Assembly (NCBI GenBank): GCA_022457155.1
Contig: JAJGOT010000168.1
Location: 1,007,001-1,071,000, forward strand
Source of the DNA: Cladopsammia gracilis
Lineage: Eukaryota; Cnidaria; Anthozoa; Scleractinia; Dendrophylliidae
Direction of reading: 5' to 3'
Length of the DNA stretch: 64,000 bases
Of the stretch, positions 40,159 through 48,077 are shown piece by piece. Position 1 is the first letter of the stretch; each line of letters starts with the position of its first letter. A program made the translations under genes and the position numbers. Under the pieces are notes generated by a model. It did no database searches and had not been told where the DNA came from. It saw nothing but the letters and a program-made list of their open reading frames with translations.

Positions 40159-43100
40159 ATGTCTTCAAAAGATTTAACTAATCTTTCAATCGAAGAATTA
40201 AAGAATATAAAAAGAGATAAACAAACTAAATTGAAAACAGAGTATTCTGAATATAAAAATCAAGAGAAACAAAAACTGATTGATGAAATTGAGGAAATAG
40301 AAAAACAAAGAAAAAATATAAATAAAGCTAAAACAAAATTAAGAAAGAAAATGAAACCTAAATCAAAACAAAGAAAGAAAATGAAACCTAAATCTAAACC
40401 TAAATCTAAACATAAATTTAAACCTAAATCAAAGAAAATTAAAACATTTGATGATTATTTTCTTGAATGTATAAAGAATAAAAAAATACCAGAAGATACT
40501 CCAAAATATTTAAGAAAAGCTATTGAAAAAGCAGTGAGAGAATATCAAATTGGAATTAAACTTGAAAAATCTGCTCTTGATAATTTTACTGAGAAGTATG
40601 TTATTGAAGGAAAACCAAACATCTTTCCTAATGATTATTTAAAAGAAAAAGTCTCACAGTTAAAAGATTTTCTTAGAAATCATAGAAATATTAAAGTTAG
40701 ATTTATATTAGTTTGTTTAATGGAAAGAGTGGAGTTTGAAAAATATAAAATTAGACCTATATATATTAGAGATAAAGCTTATTTTAACTCTGAAACACAT
40801 ATTAATCTTGAAAGTTCAGATGTTAAAGAGATTTTGTTTAAAATAATTAAAGAAATTCTTAATAAAGTTTTAATTTATCAAAGAAATGGTTCAGGTTGGT
40901 ATTTTAAAGAGGTTTTATCATTAGAAATTCATACTATAGATTACAAACCTTTGAAAGGATCAACATATATTAAACTTCCTGATTTTATTTCAAAAAAGAA
41001 AGCGATAATTAACTTAGAAAATAGAAAAGATAACAAATGTTTCATGTGGTGTATTTTAAGACACCTACATCAACCTAAATATAGACATCCTCAAAGGATA
41101 TCAGATTTAAAACAATATGAAAATGATCTTAATTTTAAAGGTATTGATTTTCCAGTAAAATTAACAGATATTAAAAAGTTTGAAAAACAAAATCCGAATC
41201 TTCCAGGAATAAATGTATTTTCAATTAATGAAAACAATAAATTTTATCCTTTAAGAATGAATGACAAAGATTGTAATAATTCAATAGATTTATTTCTTTA
41301 TGAAGACTCTGGAAAATCACATTATACACTTATTAAAAATTTTTCAAGATTTATTAATTCACAAGTTAGTAAAAGTAATTATAAAAAATATTATTGTAAA
41401 AAATGTTTATCTTATTTTACAAAAGAGGAATTATTAGATAAACATATTAGCTATTGTTCTAATAATGAAACAGTTGCAGTAAAAATGCCTACTAAAAACT
41501 CATTTCTATTCTTTAAAAATTATAATAAAAAATTACCTTTACCATTTGTAGCTTATGCAGATTTTGAATGTTTCACAAAACCAATGGAAAACTGTGAACC
41601 AGATCCAAATAATTCTTTCACAATGGAATATCAAAAACATGAGCCTTGTGGATTTTGTCTTTATATTAAACCATTAGATAATATTGATATTCAAATAGAA
41701 CCAAATCCATTAATTTACACAAAGAAAACAGAAGATGAAGATATTTCTAAAATATTTGTGAAAAAGTTAGAATCAATTACTAAATCGTTGTATAAAAATT
41801 TTTACACCTCCCAAAAGAAAATGATATTTACAAATTCTAATAGACAAGATTTTATTAATTCATCTGTTTGCCATATTTGTGAACAACCATTTCAAAAAGA
41901 AGACCGAAAAGTTAGAGATCATTGTCATTTCTCTGGTGAATATAGAGGAACTGCTCATAGTAGTTGTAATCTTAATTGTAGAAAACCTTTAATACTTCCA
42001 GTAGTATTTCACAATCTTCAAGGATATGATTCTCATCTTTTTATAAAACAATTATCAAGATTAAAAGGAGATTTATCTTGTATTCCATCAACGGAAGAGA
42101 AATATATATCATTTTCAAAGAAAATTAAAGTTGATGAATACAAATCGAAAAAGACAAATGAAATAGTGTCATTAAATTTTGAAATTCGTTTTATTGATTC
42201 ATTTAAATTTATGCAAACTTCTTTAGCAAATCTTGTTAAAAATTTACAACCAAATGATTTTCACTCAACAAAAAAAGTATATAATAATATTGAATTATTA
42301 ATAAGAAAAGGAGTATATCCTTATGATTATGTAAATTCTTTAGAAAAATTTAAAGAAACACAATTACCTCCAAAAGAAGAATTCTATTCACAATTAAATA
42401 ATGAAGACATATCTGATGAGGACTACAACCATGCACAAAACGTTTGGTCACAATTTAAATGTAAAACTATTAAAGATTATCATGATTTATATCTTAAAAC
42501 AGATGTATTACTTTTAGCTGATGTCTTTGAAAACTTTCGTAAGACATGCTTGAAACATTATAATTTAGATCCAGCTCATTATTATACATCACCTGGATTA
42601 GCTTGGGATGCTTGTCTTAAAGAAACGAAACAAAGACTTCAATTATTGCATGATTATGATATGTTAATGATGTTTGAAAAAGGAATTAGAGGTGGAATTA
42701 CTCATATATCAAAAAGATATTCAGAAGCAAATAATAAATATATGAAAAATTATAATCCAAATGAAGAATCAAAATTTATTACTTATCTTGATGCTAATAA
42801 TCTTTATGGTTGGTCAATGATTCAAAAACTTCCAACTCATGGTTTTAAATGGATGAAAAATCTTTCAAAAGAAAACGTAATTAAACTTTTGGAAAAGAAA
42901 ATTACAAATCATGGTTATATATTTGAAGTAGATCTTGAATATCCAGAAAAATTATGGAAAGAACATAATGATTATCCACTTGCTACAGAGAAGTTAGATT
43001 TTGATTCCGTTGAGAAACTTGTTGGATCTTTTTACAATAAAAAGAATTATGTAATACATTATAGAAATCTTAGACAATGTCTTGAATTAGGACTTAGGCT

Positions 43101-43998
43101 TAAAAAAGTACACAGAGGAATATCATTTTATCAATCTGAATGGATGAAACCTTATATAGAAAAGAATACAGAATTAAGAAAACAATCAAAAAATTCCTTT
43201 GAGAAAGACTTTTTCAAATTAATGAATAATTCAGTTTTTGGTAAAACAATTGAAAATATTAGAAAAAGACAAAATGTAATACTTCTTGATAATGCTGAAA
43301 AAGGAAAGAAGTTATCATCAAAACCTAATTTTAACCACTCAACAATATTTGATTCTAATTTAATTGCTGTTCATATGAAAAAGACAGAAATATATTTTAA
43401 TAAACCGATTTATGTGGGTCAAGCTATTCTTGATTTGTCTAAATTTCATATGTATGATTTTCATTATAATTATATTAGAAAGAAATATGGAAATAAAGCT
43501 GAATTATTATTCACAGATACAGATTCATTAATGTATGAAATTAATACAGATGATTTTTATCATGATATAAGAAAAGATATCAAAAAAAAGTTTGATACAA
43601 GTGATTATCCTGAAGATCATAAATCTGGAATTAAAATTGGAATTAATAAGAAAGTAATAGGAATGTTTAAAGATGAAGTTTGTGGTAGGCAAATTACACA
43701 TTTTGTTGGTCTAAGACCTAAGCTTTATTCTTTTAAAGTTGAAGACATCGAAGACAACGAAGTTGAAGAAAAGAAATGTAAAGGAATTAAAAAGAATATT
43801 ATTAAAAAAGAAATAACATTTGAAGATTATAAGAAATGTTTATTTTCTGGAGTACAAGCAATGAGAAAAATGAATATAATTAGAAGTAAAGATCATGAAA
43901 TTTATTCTATGAAAATGAATAAAGTAGCATTATCTGCAAATGATGATAAAAGACTGATTTGTAAAAATAAAATTAATACTTTAGCTTTGAGAAAATAA
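40159..43998 (+). CDS. polB: Protein-primed type family B DNA polymerase
   Basis: A 1279-residue replicative polymerase. Lys-rich coiled-coil N-terminus (about 1-110). Residues about 285-395 hold a conserved NRKDNKCFMWC segment (C294) and SHYTLIKN (H388). A C2HC finger follows at C413/C416/H429/C433. Exonuclease motifs: ADFE at D468/E470, NLQGYD at 619-624, YLKTD at Y778-D782. An endonuclease VII-like His-Me insert (C571/C574, DHCH 587-590, C603, C607) lies within the exonuclease region. Polymerase motifs: A DANNLYG (D878), B KLMNNSVFGK (1020-1029), C DTDS (1120-1123). All catalytic acidic residues are present, so it looks intact. The ATG follows a TATA-like ATTATAAAAGG. Family knowledge: Polinton enzymes copy the linear genome by protein priming; the terminal protein, if encoded here, may lie in the N-terminal region. 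Confidence 0.96.
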   Translation: MSSKDLTNLSIEELKNIKRDKQTKLKTEYSEYKNQEKQKLIDEIEEIEKQRKNINKAKTKLRKKMKPKSKQRKKMKPKSKPKSKHKFKPKSKKIKTFDDYFLECIKNKKIPEDTPKYLRKAIEKAVREYQIGIKLEKSALDNFTEKYVIEGKPNIFPNDYLKEKVSQLKDFLRNHRNIKVRFILVCLMERVEFEKYKIRPIYIRDKAYFNSETHINLESSDVKEILFKIIKEILNKVLIYQRNGSGWYFKEVLSLEIHTIDYKPLKGSTYIKLPDFISKKKAIINLENRKDNKCFMWCILRHLHQPKYRHPQRISDLKQYENDLNFKGIDFPVKLTDIKKFEKQNPNLPGINVFSINENNKFYPLRMNDKDCNNSIDLFLYEDSGKSHYTLIKNFSRFINSQVSKSNYKKYYCKKCLSYFTKEELLDKHISYCSNNETVAVKMPTKNSFLFFKNYNKKLPLPFVAYADFECFTKPMENCEPDPNNSFTMEYQKHEPCGFCLYIKPLDNIDIQIEPNPLIYTKKTEDEDISKIFVKKLESITKSLYKNFYTSQKKMIFTNSNRQDFINSSVCHICEQPFQKEDRKVRDHCHFSGEYRGTAHSSCNLNCRKPLILPVVFHNLQGYDSHLFIKQLSRLKGDLSCIPSTEEKYISFSKKIKVDEYKSKKTNEIVSLNFEIRFIDSFKFMQTSLANLVKNLQPNDFHSTKKVYNNIELLIRKGVYPYDYVNSLEKFKETQLPPKEEFYSQLNNEDISDEDYNHAQNVWSQFKCKTIKDYHDLYLKTDVLLLADVFENFRKTCLKHYNLDPAHYYTSPGLAWDACLKETKQRLQLLHDYDMLMMFEKGIRGGITHISKRYSEANNKYMKNYNPNEESKFITYLDANNLYGWSMIQKLPTHGFKWMKNLSKENVIKLLEKKITNHGYIFEVDLEYPEKLWKEHNDYPLATEKLDFDSVEKLVGSFYNKKNYVIHYRNLRQCLELGLRLKKVHRGISFYQSEWMKPYIEKNTELRKQSKNSFEKDFFKLMNNSVFGKTIENIRKRQNVILLDNAEKGKKLSSKPNFNHSTIFDSNLIAVHMKKTEIYFNKPIYVGQAILDLSKFHMYDFHYNYIRKKYGNKAELLFTDTDSLMYEINTDDFYHDIRKDIKKKFDTSDYPEDHKSGIKIGINKKVIGMFKDEVCGRQITHFVGLRPKLYSFKVEDIEDNEVEEKKCKGIKKNIIKKEITFEDYKKCLFSGVQAMRKMNIIRSKDHEIYSMKMNKVALSANDDKRLICKNKINTLALRK

Positions 43999-44020
43999 AA
44001 AAATAATAATATAAAATAAA

Positions 44021-44180
44021 ATGATTAATTTCACAAAAAAAAGATATTTTATTAATATATTTAAGAAGACTTTTTTTAATAGAAGATTTTGATGAAGAAA
44101 TTAGATATAAAAGGTATAAGAGAGAAAGATTTTATAAAAGAGAAAATTTAAAAAATTTAAAAAAAAATAAAAGATTATAA
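44021..44180 (+). pseudogene. Small basic ORF, apparently frame-broken
   Basis: An ATG at 44021 follows the element's usual AAAATAAAATG start context and opens a 23-codon frame. A second, lysine/arginine-rich frame runs on from about 44068 to a TAA at 44178-44180, which overlaps the next gene's ATG (TAATG). The two frames meet at a T7 run near 44071-44077, so a single-base indel there would explain the break. Function unknown; the peptide would be short and very basic. It could also be a chance ORF in A-rich leader sequence. Confidence 0.3.
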
Positions 44181-44728
44181 TGTATACAGAAGAAGAGATT
44201 AAATTATATTCTTCCATATTAAGATCTTATGAAAAAAGTAAAATCAAAAAAAAGAAAAAAAGAAATAAACCAATATATGAAAAATGCAAACATGAGAATA
44301 AAGAAATTATTGATTATGCTGAAGTTTGTTGTGATTGTGGTCTTCAAATTCAAAGAATATTAAATTATGATGTTAATATATCTGATTGGGAAAGATGTTG
44401 TTATAGAAAAAAATCAGTATACCAAAGAAAGTATTTTTTTAAGAAAAAGATCAATGAAATACAAAAAACTTTTGATATAAAAAATGATGATATTTCTAAG
44501 ATTAATGAAATACTTTATAAAATTGATAATGCAAATTTAATTAAGAAAGTAAATACACAATTTGGAAGAAAGAGAATTATTAATATCACTTTTATTATAA
44601 AAAAGATTTTAATTATTCTAGGTTATAGTAATGTTGATGAATTATTACCACTAAAACTTTCAGAAGAAACAAAAGCTTTTTATGAAGAATGGTGGGAATT
44701 AGTTAAAAAAGAAATTATAATATCATAA
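44180..44728 (+). CDS. VLTF3-like (poxvirus A2L-type) late transcription factor homologue
   Basis: 182 residues. A basic N-terminus is followed by a zinc ribbon (C36, H38, C50/C51, C53), then C73/C74 and a helical domain with a YQRKYFFKKKINEIQ stretch, a regularly spaced helix pair, and a C-terminal VDELLPLKLSEE segment. This order (TFIIB-like ribbon, Tyr-Arg-x-x-Tyr-Phe, helical core, short proline/leucine tail) is what is known for VLTF3/A2L transcription factors of NCLDVs. Recognition is by pattern, without a profile search. In poxviruses the factor activates late promoters of the TAAAT(G) type; genes here share an AATAAAATG start context, so it may activate the element's own genes. It follows polB, before an unknown duplicated gene pair. 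Confidence 0.6.
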   Translation: MYTEEEIKLYSSILRSYEKSKIKKKKKRNKPIYEKCKHENKEIIDYAEVCCDCGLQIQRILNYDVNISDWERCCYRKKSVYQRKYFFKKKINEIQKTFDIKNDDISKINEILYKIDNANLIKKVNTQFGRKRIINITFIIKKILIILGYSNVDELLPLKLSEETKAFYEEWWELVKKEIIIS

Positions 44729-44813
44729 TTTTAATTGAGTTTTGAAATTAAGTTGTAGCGGGGAAAAAAAAAAATTTATAATTTAAAAAAAAAAAAATAT
44801 TTATAAAAATAAA

Positions 44814-45503
44814 ATGATGTCCTCGCAAAGCAAATCTAATAATACGCAATACAAAGCAATTCCCATATCTCTTTTTGGCATAAGATATGCTGATAAAATA
44901 TTATATGGTAAAATGTTTATGATTGATCTTCATTTTTATAATATTTTTAGAAATTATCAAAAATATTTTGAGTTAATATCAAATGATCTTCTGCGAAAAA
45001 TTAATTCAAATAAAAAATTAAAAATCGATGATATAAAGAAATATTTTCACAATATAATAAAACGTAAAGACAAACTAAAAAGAAGATATTTGAAAAGAAT
45101 CAGAAGTGAAATAAAATATGTAAATGAAAATTTAATGAAAGACGAATATATAAAAAAAGTCAAATATAATGAATATGATTATGATGGAGACTATGATGAT
45201 AATTTCATAATTTCTCATCATGTAATTTTAAAAAATTTTATACATTCTAATTATATAAGTTATGACAATATTAAAAGACTTTTGTTAAGACAAAAAAAAT
45301 ATAGAGAAAAATTATACCATGAACAAGTTTTTGAAAATCAGCGTCAATTTTCTTTGAAAAAAGATAATGAAGAAATATATAAACAAATAAATGAAATGAT
45401 TAAAAAATTTGAAAGTTATTTTGTTTACGAAGAAGGAGTAGAAAGAATAAGTATGTTTGATTATATAAAAGAATGTATGGGTCTTAATTCTGATTCTGAT
45501 TAA
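44814..45503 (+). CDS. Unknown protein, first copy of a duplicated pair
   Basis: 229 residues, rich in Lys, Tyr, Asn and Asp, with no recognisable domain. The N-terminus has a strong YKAIPISLFGI ... ILYGKMFMIDLHFYN block, which is nearly identical in the adjacent ORF at 45595, so the two are tandem paralogues. The rest is charged and helical, ending in an acidic tail. Start chosen at the first of two adjacent ATGs because it follows TATTTATAAAAATAAA. A GC hairpin with T-tract follows eight bases after the stop. No transmembrane segment or signal peptide. Likely specific to this element lineage. Confidence 0.8.
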   Translation: MMSSQSKSNNTQYKAIPISLFGIRYADKILYGKMFMIDLHFYNIFRNYQKYFELISNDLLRKINSNKKLKIDDIKKYFHNIIKRKDKLKRRYLKRIRSEIKYVNENLMKDEYIKKVKYNEYDYDGDYDDNFIISHHVILKNFIHSNYISYDNIKRLLLRQKKYREKLYHEQVFENQRQFSLKKDNEEIYKQINEMIKKFESYFVYEEGVERISMFDYIKECMGLNSDSD

Positions 45504-45510
45504 AATTATT

Positions 45511-45534
45511 AGCCTCATTTGAGGCTTTTTTTTT
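45511..45534 (+). terminator. Hairpin plus T9 tract after ORF 44814-45503
   Basis: AGCCTC-ATTT-GAGGCT forms a 6-bp stem with a 4-nt loop, followed by nine T. It stands out in very A/T-rich DNA and shares its flanking bases (ATTAGCC ... GGCT plus T9 and ATG) with the unit at 47043. It probably marks the transcript 3' end; the mechanism in a eukaryotic host is unknown. Confidence 0.65.
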
Positions 45535-45594
45535 ATGCCGAAATTTATAATTTTTTTAAAAAAAAATTATTTAAAAAAAATTATTTATAATAAA

Positions 45595-46229
45595 ATGACC
45601 ACTACGCAATACAAAGCAATTCCAATCACTCTTTTTGGTGTAAAATATTTTGATAAAATATTATATGGTAAAATGTTTATGATTGATCTTCATTTTTATA
45701 ATTTATATAGGAATTATCAAAAATTTTATGATATAAAAAAGAGAGAAATTGAAGATTTTTTTGAAGAAAATAAGAAAATAAAAATGAAAGAAATAGTTTC
45801 AAAATATCAAGAAAGTAATAAATTTTATAGAGAAAAAAATAAATATTTGAAAAAATAAGAAAAGAAATAAATTATATGAAAAAATATTTAATGAAAAAAG
45901 AGTATAAAAGAAAACTTATATATAAATATATTTATAAAGGATATGAAGTTTCTTGGAAAAAAGAAAGTTATGATAGGAAATTTAAAATTATTAATTTTGC
46001 AAGATTGGATTCTTATATTTATAGATCTTTTTTATATGATTTTGAAAGTCTAGAAATATTTAAATTTTGTAATAATAAAATGAATATTTTAGATTTTAGA
46101 GATATAGAAGAATTAAGAAAAATTAGAGATTTTTTTTCATTAAAAAGAGAACAAAAAGAATTATATGAAGAATTACGAAATTTAATTAATGAATTTGATT
46201 GTTATTTTAAATATTATTTAAATTATTAA
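45595..46229 (+). pseudogene. Second paralogue of the duplicated pair, frame-broken
   Basis: The frame from the ATG at 45595 (after TTATTTATAATAAA) repeats the YKAIPITLFGV and ILYGKMFMIDLHFYN blocks of the upstream gene and stops at 45858. Similarity to the upstream protein resumes at once in another frame and runs to 46229. The break lies in an A-run near 45851-45856, as expected from loss of one A. It may be a true inactivating deletion, a homopolymer sequencing error, or a slippage site. An in-frame ATG at 45535 lies inside the preceding terminator T-tract and is not a credible start. Function unknown; divergence beyond the N-terminal third suggests it had begun to specialise. Confidence 0.7.
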
Positions 46230-46279
46230 CCTTTTAAAAAAAAAAAATTTAAAAATAAAAAATATTTATATATAATAAA

Positions 46280-47026
46280 ATGCAACTTACATCTCCCGAA
46301 AACATTTCTAAAGAAAATATAATTTTTAACGAAGCCAAACAATATAAAGTCAAGAATTCTAAAATGAAATATCATCGTATTAAAATCGAAACAACTTATC
46401 CTAATGGTAAGCAAGGTCCTCTTATAATTGAAACACCTTTACTTTTTAGTTTTGGTGTATCTGAAAGAAAGAATCAAGAATCACAAGAATTAGTTGGATA
46501 TACAATTCCTGTTTGTTTATGGGAAAAAGATAAAGAACCAACAAAAGAAGAAAAAAAGTTTTTTAAAACATTAGAAAAAATACAACAACTTTGTTATAAT
46601 CATCTTGAAGAGACAATTGGTGTTGAAGAATCTCAAAATTTATCGCAAATATTATATTATAAAAAGAAAGAAATTACTGATAAAAAAGGAAGACCTAAAA
46701 CAGTAAATGATGATAGTGTTTCACCAGTTTTATATGCAAAACTTATATATTCAGAAAAATCTAATAAAATTCTATCTTTGTTTAAAACAAAAGGAAATAA
46801 AAATGTTGATCCATTTGAATATCTTAATCAATATTGTAAAGTGAAATTAGCTTTGATAATTGAGAGTTTTTATATTTCCAAATTAGTAAAATCTATTCAA
46901 GTTAAAGTTCATGAAGTTTATGTTAGACCATTAAAACCAAGAGAATCATTATTAATGATTAAAGAAGAAAGTGATGACGAAGTCGATGAAGAAAATGAAG
47001 AAGGTGATTCACAGGATTTGTTTTAA
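46280..47026 (+). CDS. Probable ssDNA-binding protein (DUF5871-like)
   Basis: 248 residues. The middle alternates predicted beta strands (PLIIETPLLFSFGV, YTIPVCLW) with a helix (about 95-115). A second beta-rich half holds SPVLYAKLIYS and CKVKLALIIESFYISK ... IQVKVHEVYVRPL. The C-terminus is strongly acidic (about 225-248), as in many SSBs. This arrangement resembles the OB-fold single-strand binding family of giant viruses, though the match is by pattern only. It would coat displaced strands during protein-primed replication. The ATG follows TTATATATAATAAA. A GC hairpin with T-tract lies 17 bases after the stop. Confidence 0.55.
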   Translation: MQLTSPENISKENIIFNEAKQYKVKNSKMKYHRIKIETTYPNGKQGPLIIETPLLFSFGVSERKNQESQELVGYTIPVCLWEKDKEPTKEEKKFFKTLEKIQQLCYNHLEETIGVEESQNLSQILYYKKKEITDKKGRPKTVNDDSVSPVLYAKLIYSEKSNKILSLFKTKGNKNVDPFEYLNQYCKVKLALIIESFYISKLVKSIQVKVHEVYVRPLKPRESLLMIKEESDDEVDEENEEGDSQDLF

Positions 47027-47042
47027 ACTGAAATAAAGTATT

Positions 47043-47066
47043 AGCCCTTTTTAGGGCTTTTTTTTT
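47043..47066 (+). terminator. Hairpin plus T9 tract after ORF 46280-47026
   Basis: AGCCCT-TTTT-AGGGCT stem followed by a nine-T tract and ATG. Same layout and flanks as the unit at 45511, with compensating changes in the stem, which supports selection on the hairpin rather than on the letters. Confidence 0.65.
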
Positions 47067-47081
47067 ATGTCGCTTGAAACA

Positions 47082-47110
47082 ATTTTTAATACTACAATAG
47101 TATTAAAAAT
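47082..47110. terminator. Convergent-gene hairpin overlapping the integrase stop
   Basis: A 12-bp perfect stem (47082-47093 with 47099-47110) and a 5-nt loop sit between the converging + strand SSB gene and the - strand integrase. The stem contains the integrase TAA (47103-47105). Being symmetric it could define the 3' end on either strand. Confidence 0.6.
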
Positions 47111-48077
47111 CTTTTAAATCACTCAAAGGAATCCACGAATTAAACTTGTCAGGATATCCACTCCATTTAACTAAAGCTAACTTTTTCTTGGTGTCTCGTT
47201 TCAATACTTTCTCAATTCTATATATTTCTTGTTTTGCTTTTTGTAATTCTTTTTCATAAAAAGATCCTTTTACTTCTTCATCCATTAAATCAACAATTTT
47301 ATAGGTAATAGGTTTTGTATTTAATATTTCATTAACCACAAATATTTCCTCTGTCCAGTTTGGAGTATATCCTTTATCAAATACAGGTCTCTTATATTTT
47401 GATATACGAACGAAATCTCCAACCTTAAATTTTATTTTTCCAGGTTTCAAATAAATTAAATCTGAATATAAATTAGCATAAACTTTTTCTTCGTTTTCTT
47501 TTTTACTAGCTTGAATTGGAGTCATTTTAATACTAGAATGTCTTGTTTTATTATAATCATTAACTAATTTATCAAGGATGTTCCAATAAACAGTATTGTT
47601 ATTTACACTGAACATCTTAAACATTCTGGTTTTCATTGTTTTATTCCATCTCTCAACAATGCTTGATTTCTCTTCATTCTCTGTATGATATAATTTGATT
47701 TTATTCTTTTCAAGGAGGTCCTTAAAATGTTTACTGATAAATTCAGAACCTTTATCTGTCCAAAGCATTTTTGGTTTACGTTTACTTTTTTTAAATATAT
47801 CATCAAATGCTTTACTAACACTTTCAGTCTTTTTGTTTTTCAATGGTTCAATCCATCCATATTTACTAAAAATATCTATTACCATCAGTAAATAATTTAT
47901 TCCTTTATTCCATTTACTAAACTTTTGCATTTCAACCAAATCTGCAGCCCAGATTTCATCAATCCCATTTGATATTACAGTTCTCTTTGAAAAATTTCTA
48001 GTGATTGGTTTATGTAATTCATCGGCTAATTGTTGAGTCCAATCACTATTATTACTCAACGCCGCTTTACGTTTTTT
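47103..48077 (-). CDS. int: Retroviral-type (RVE) integrase with chromodomain
   Basis: The conserved frame from 48059 encodes 318 residues; numbering starts at that TTG. An N-terminal ELHKPITRNF segment precedes the RVE core with D40 (AADLVEM), D102 (WTDKGSEF) and E136 (SIVERWN), 33 residues between the last two. An SH3-like region follows (about 205-250), then a chromodomain (IYRIEKVL ... LVKWSGYPDKFNSW, about 279-312). All catalytic acids are present. Family role: removes the 3' ends of the element and inserts them with a 6-bp stagger, matching the observed duplication. The frame contains no ATG upstream of D40; the first ATG is codon 44. It opens in the -1 frame at an A AAA AAC heptamer inside the PLA2 frame, so translation by -1 frameshift is the best explanation. 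The alternative is reinitiation at the TTG overlapping the PLA2 TGA. Confidence 0.95.
   Translation of the reverse strand, partial: KKRKAALSNNSDWTQQLADELHKPITRNFSKRTVISNGIDEIWAADLVEMQKFSKWNKGINYLLMVIDIFSKYGWIEPLKNKKTESVSKAFDDIFKKSKRKPKMLWTDKGSEFISKHFKDLLEKNKIKLYHTENEEKSSIVERWNKTMKTRMFKMFSVNNNTVYWNILDKLVNDYNKTRHSSIKMTPIQASKKENEEKVYANLYSDLIYLKPGKIKFKVGDFVRISKYKRPVFDKGYTPNWTEEIFVVNEILNTKPITYKIVDLMDEEVKGSFYEKELQKAKQEIYRIEKVLKRDTKKKLALVKWSGYPDKFNSWIPLSDLKDF
48023..48077 (-). promoter_or_regulatory. -1 frameshift signal, PLA2 to integrase
   Basis: On the minus strand the heptamer AAAAAAC (48077-48071) is read in the PLA2 frame as A AAA AAC, the canonical X XXY YYZ register. A 6-nt spacer (GTAAAG) follows, then a stem of CGGC (48064-48061) plus GTTGAGT (48060-48054). 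These pair with ACTCAAC (48038-48032) and, after a 5-nt bulge, GCCG (48026-48023). The loop is 15 nt. A slip of -1 enters the integrase frame, which has no ATG of its own. The PLA2 stop (TGA, 48058-48056) lies inside the stem. Confidence 0.8.

Noticed and set aside
45535..45594. N-terminal extension of the second paralogue
   Set aside because: Its ATG is part of the terminator T-tract flank, and the paralogue alignment begins only after 45595.
47633..47895. ORFs overlapping the integrase on both strands
   Set aside because: Shadow frames of the integrase gene with no domains of their own.
48059..48059. Integrase starting at its own start codon
   Set aside because: The codon is TTG, not ATG; the frame is open upstream to the slippery site and has no ATG before D40. 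TTG reinitiation is kept only as an alternative.
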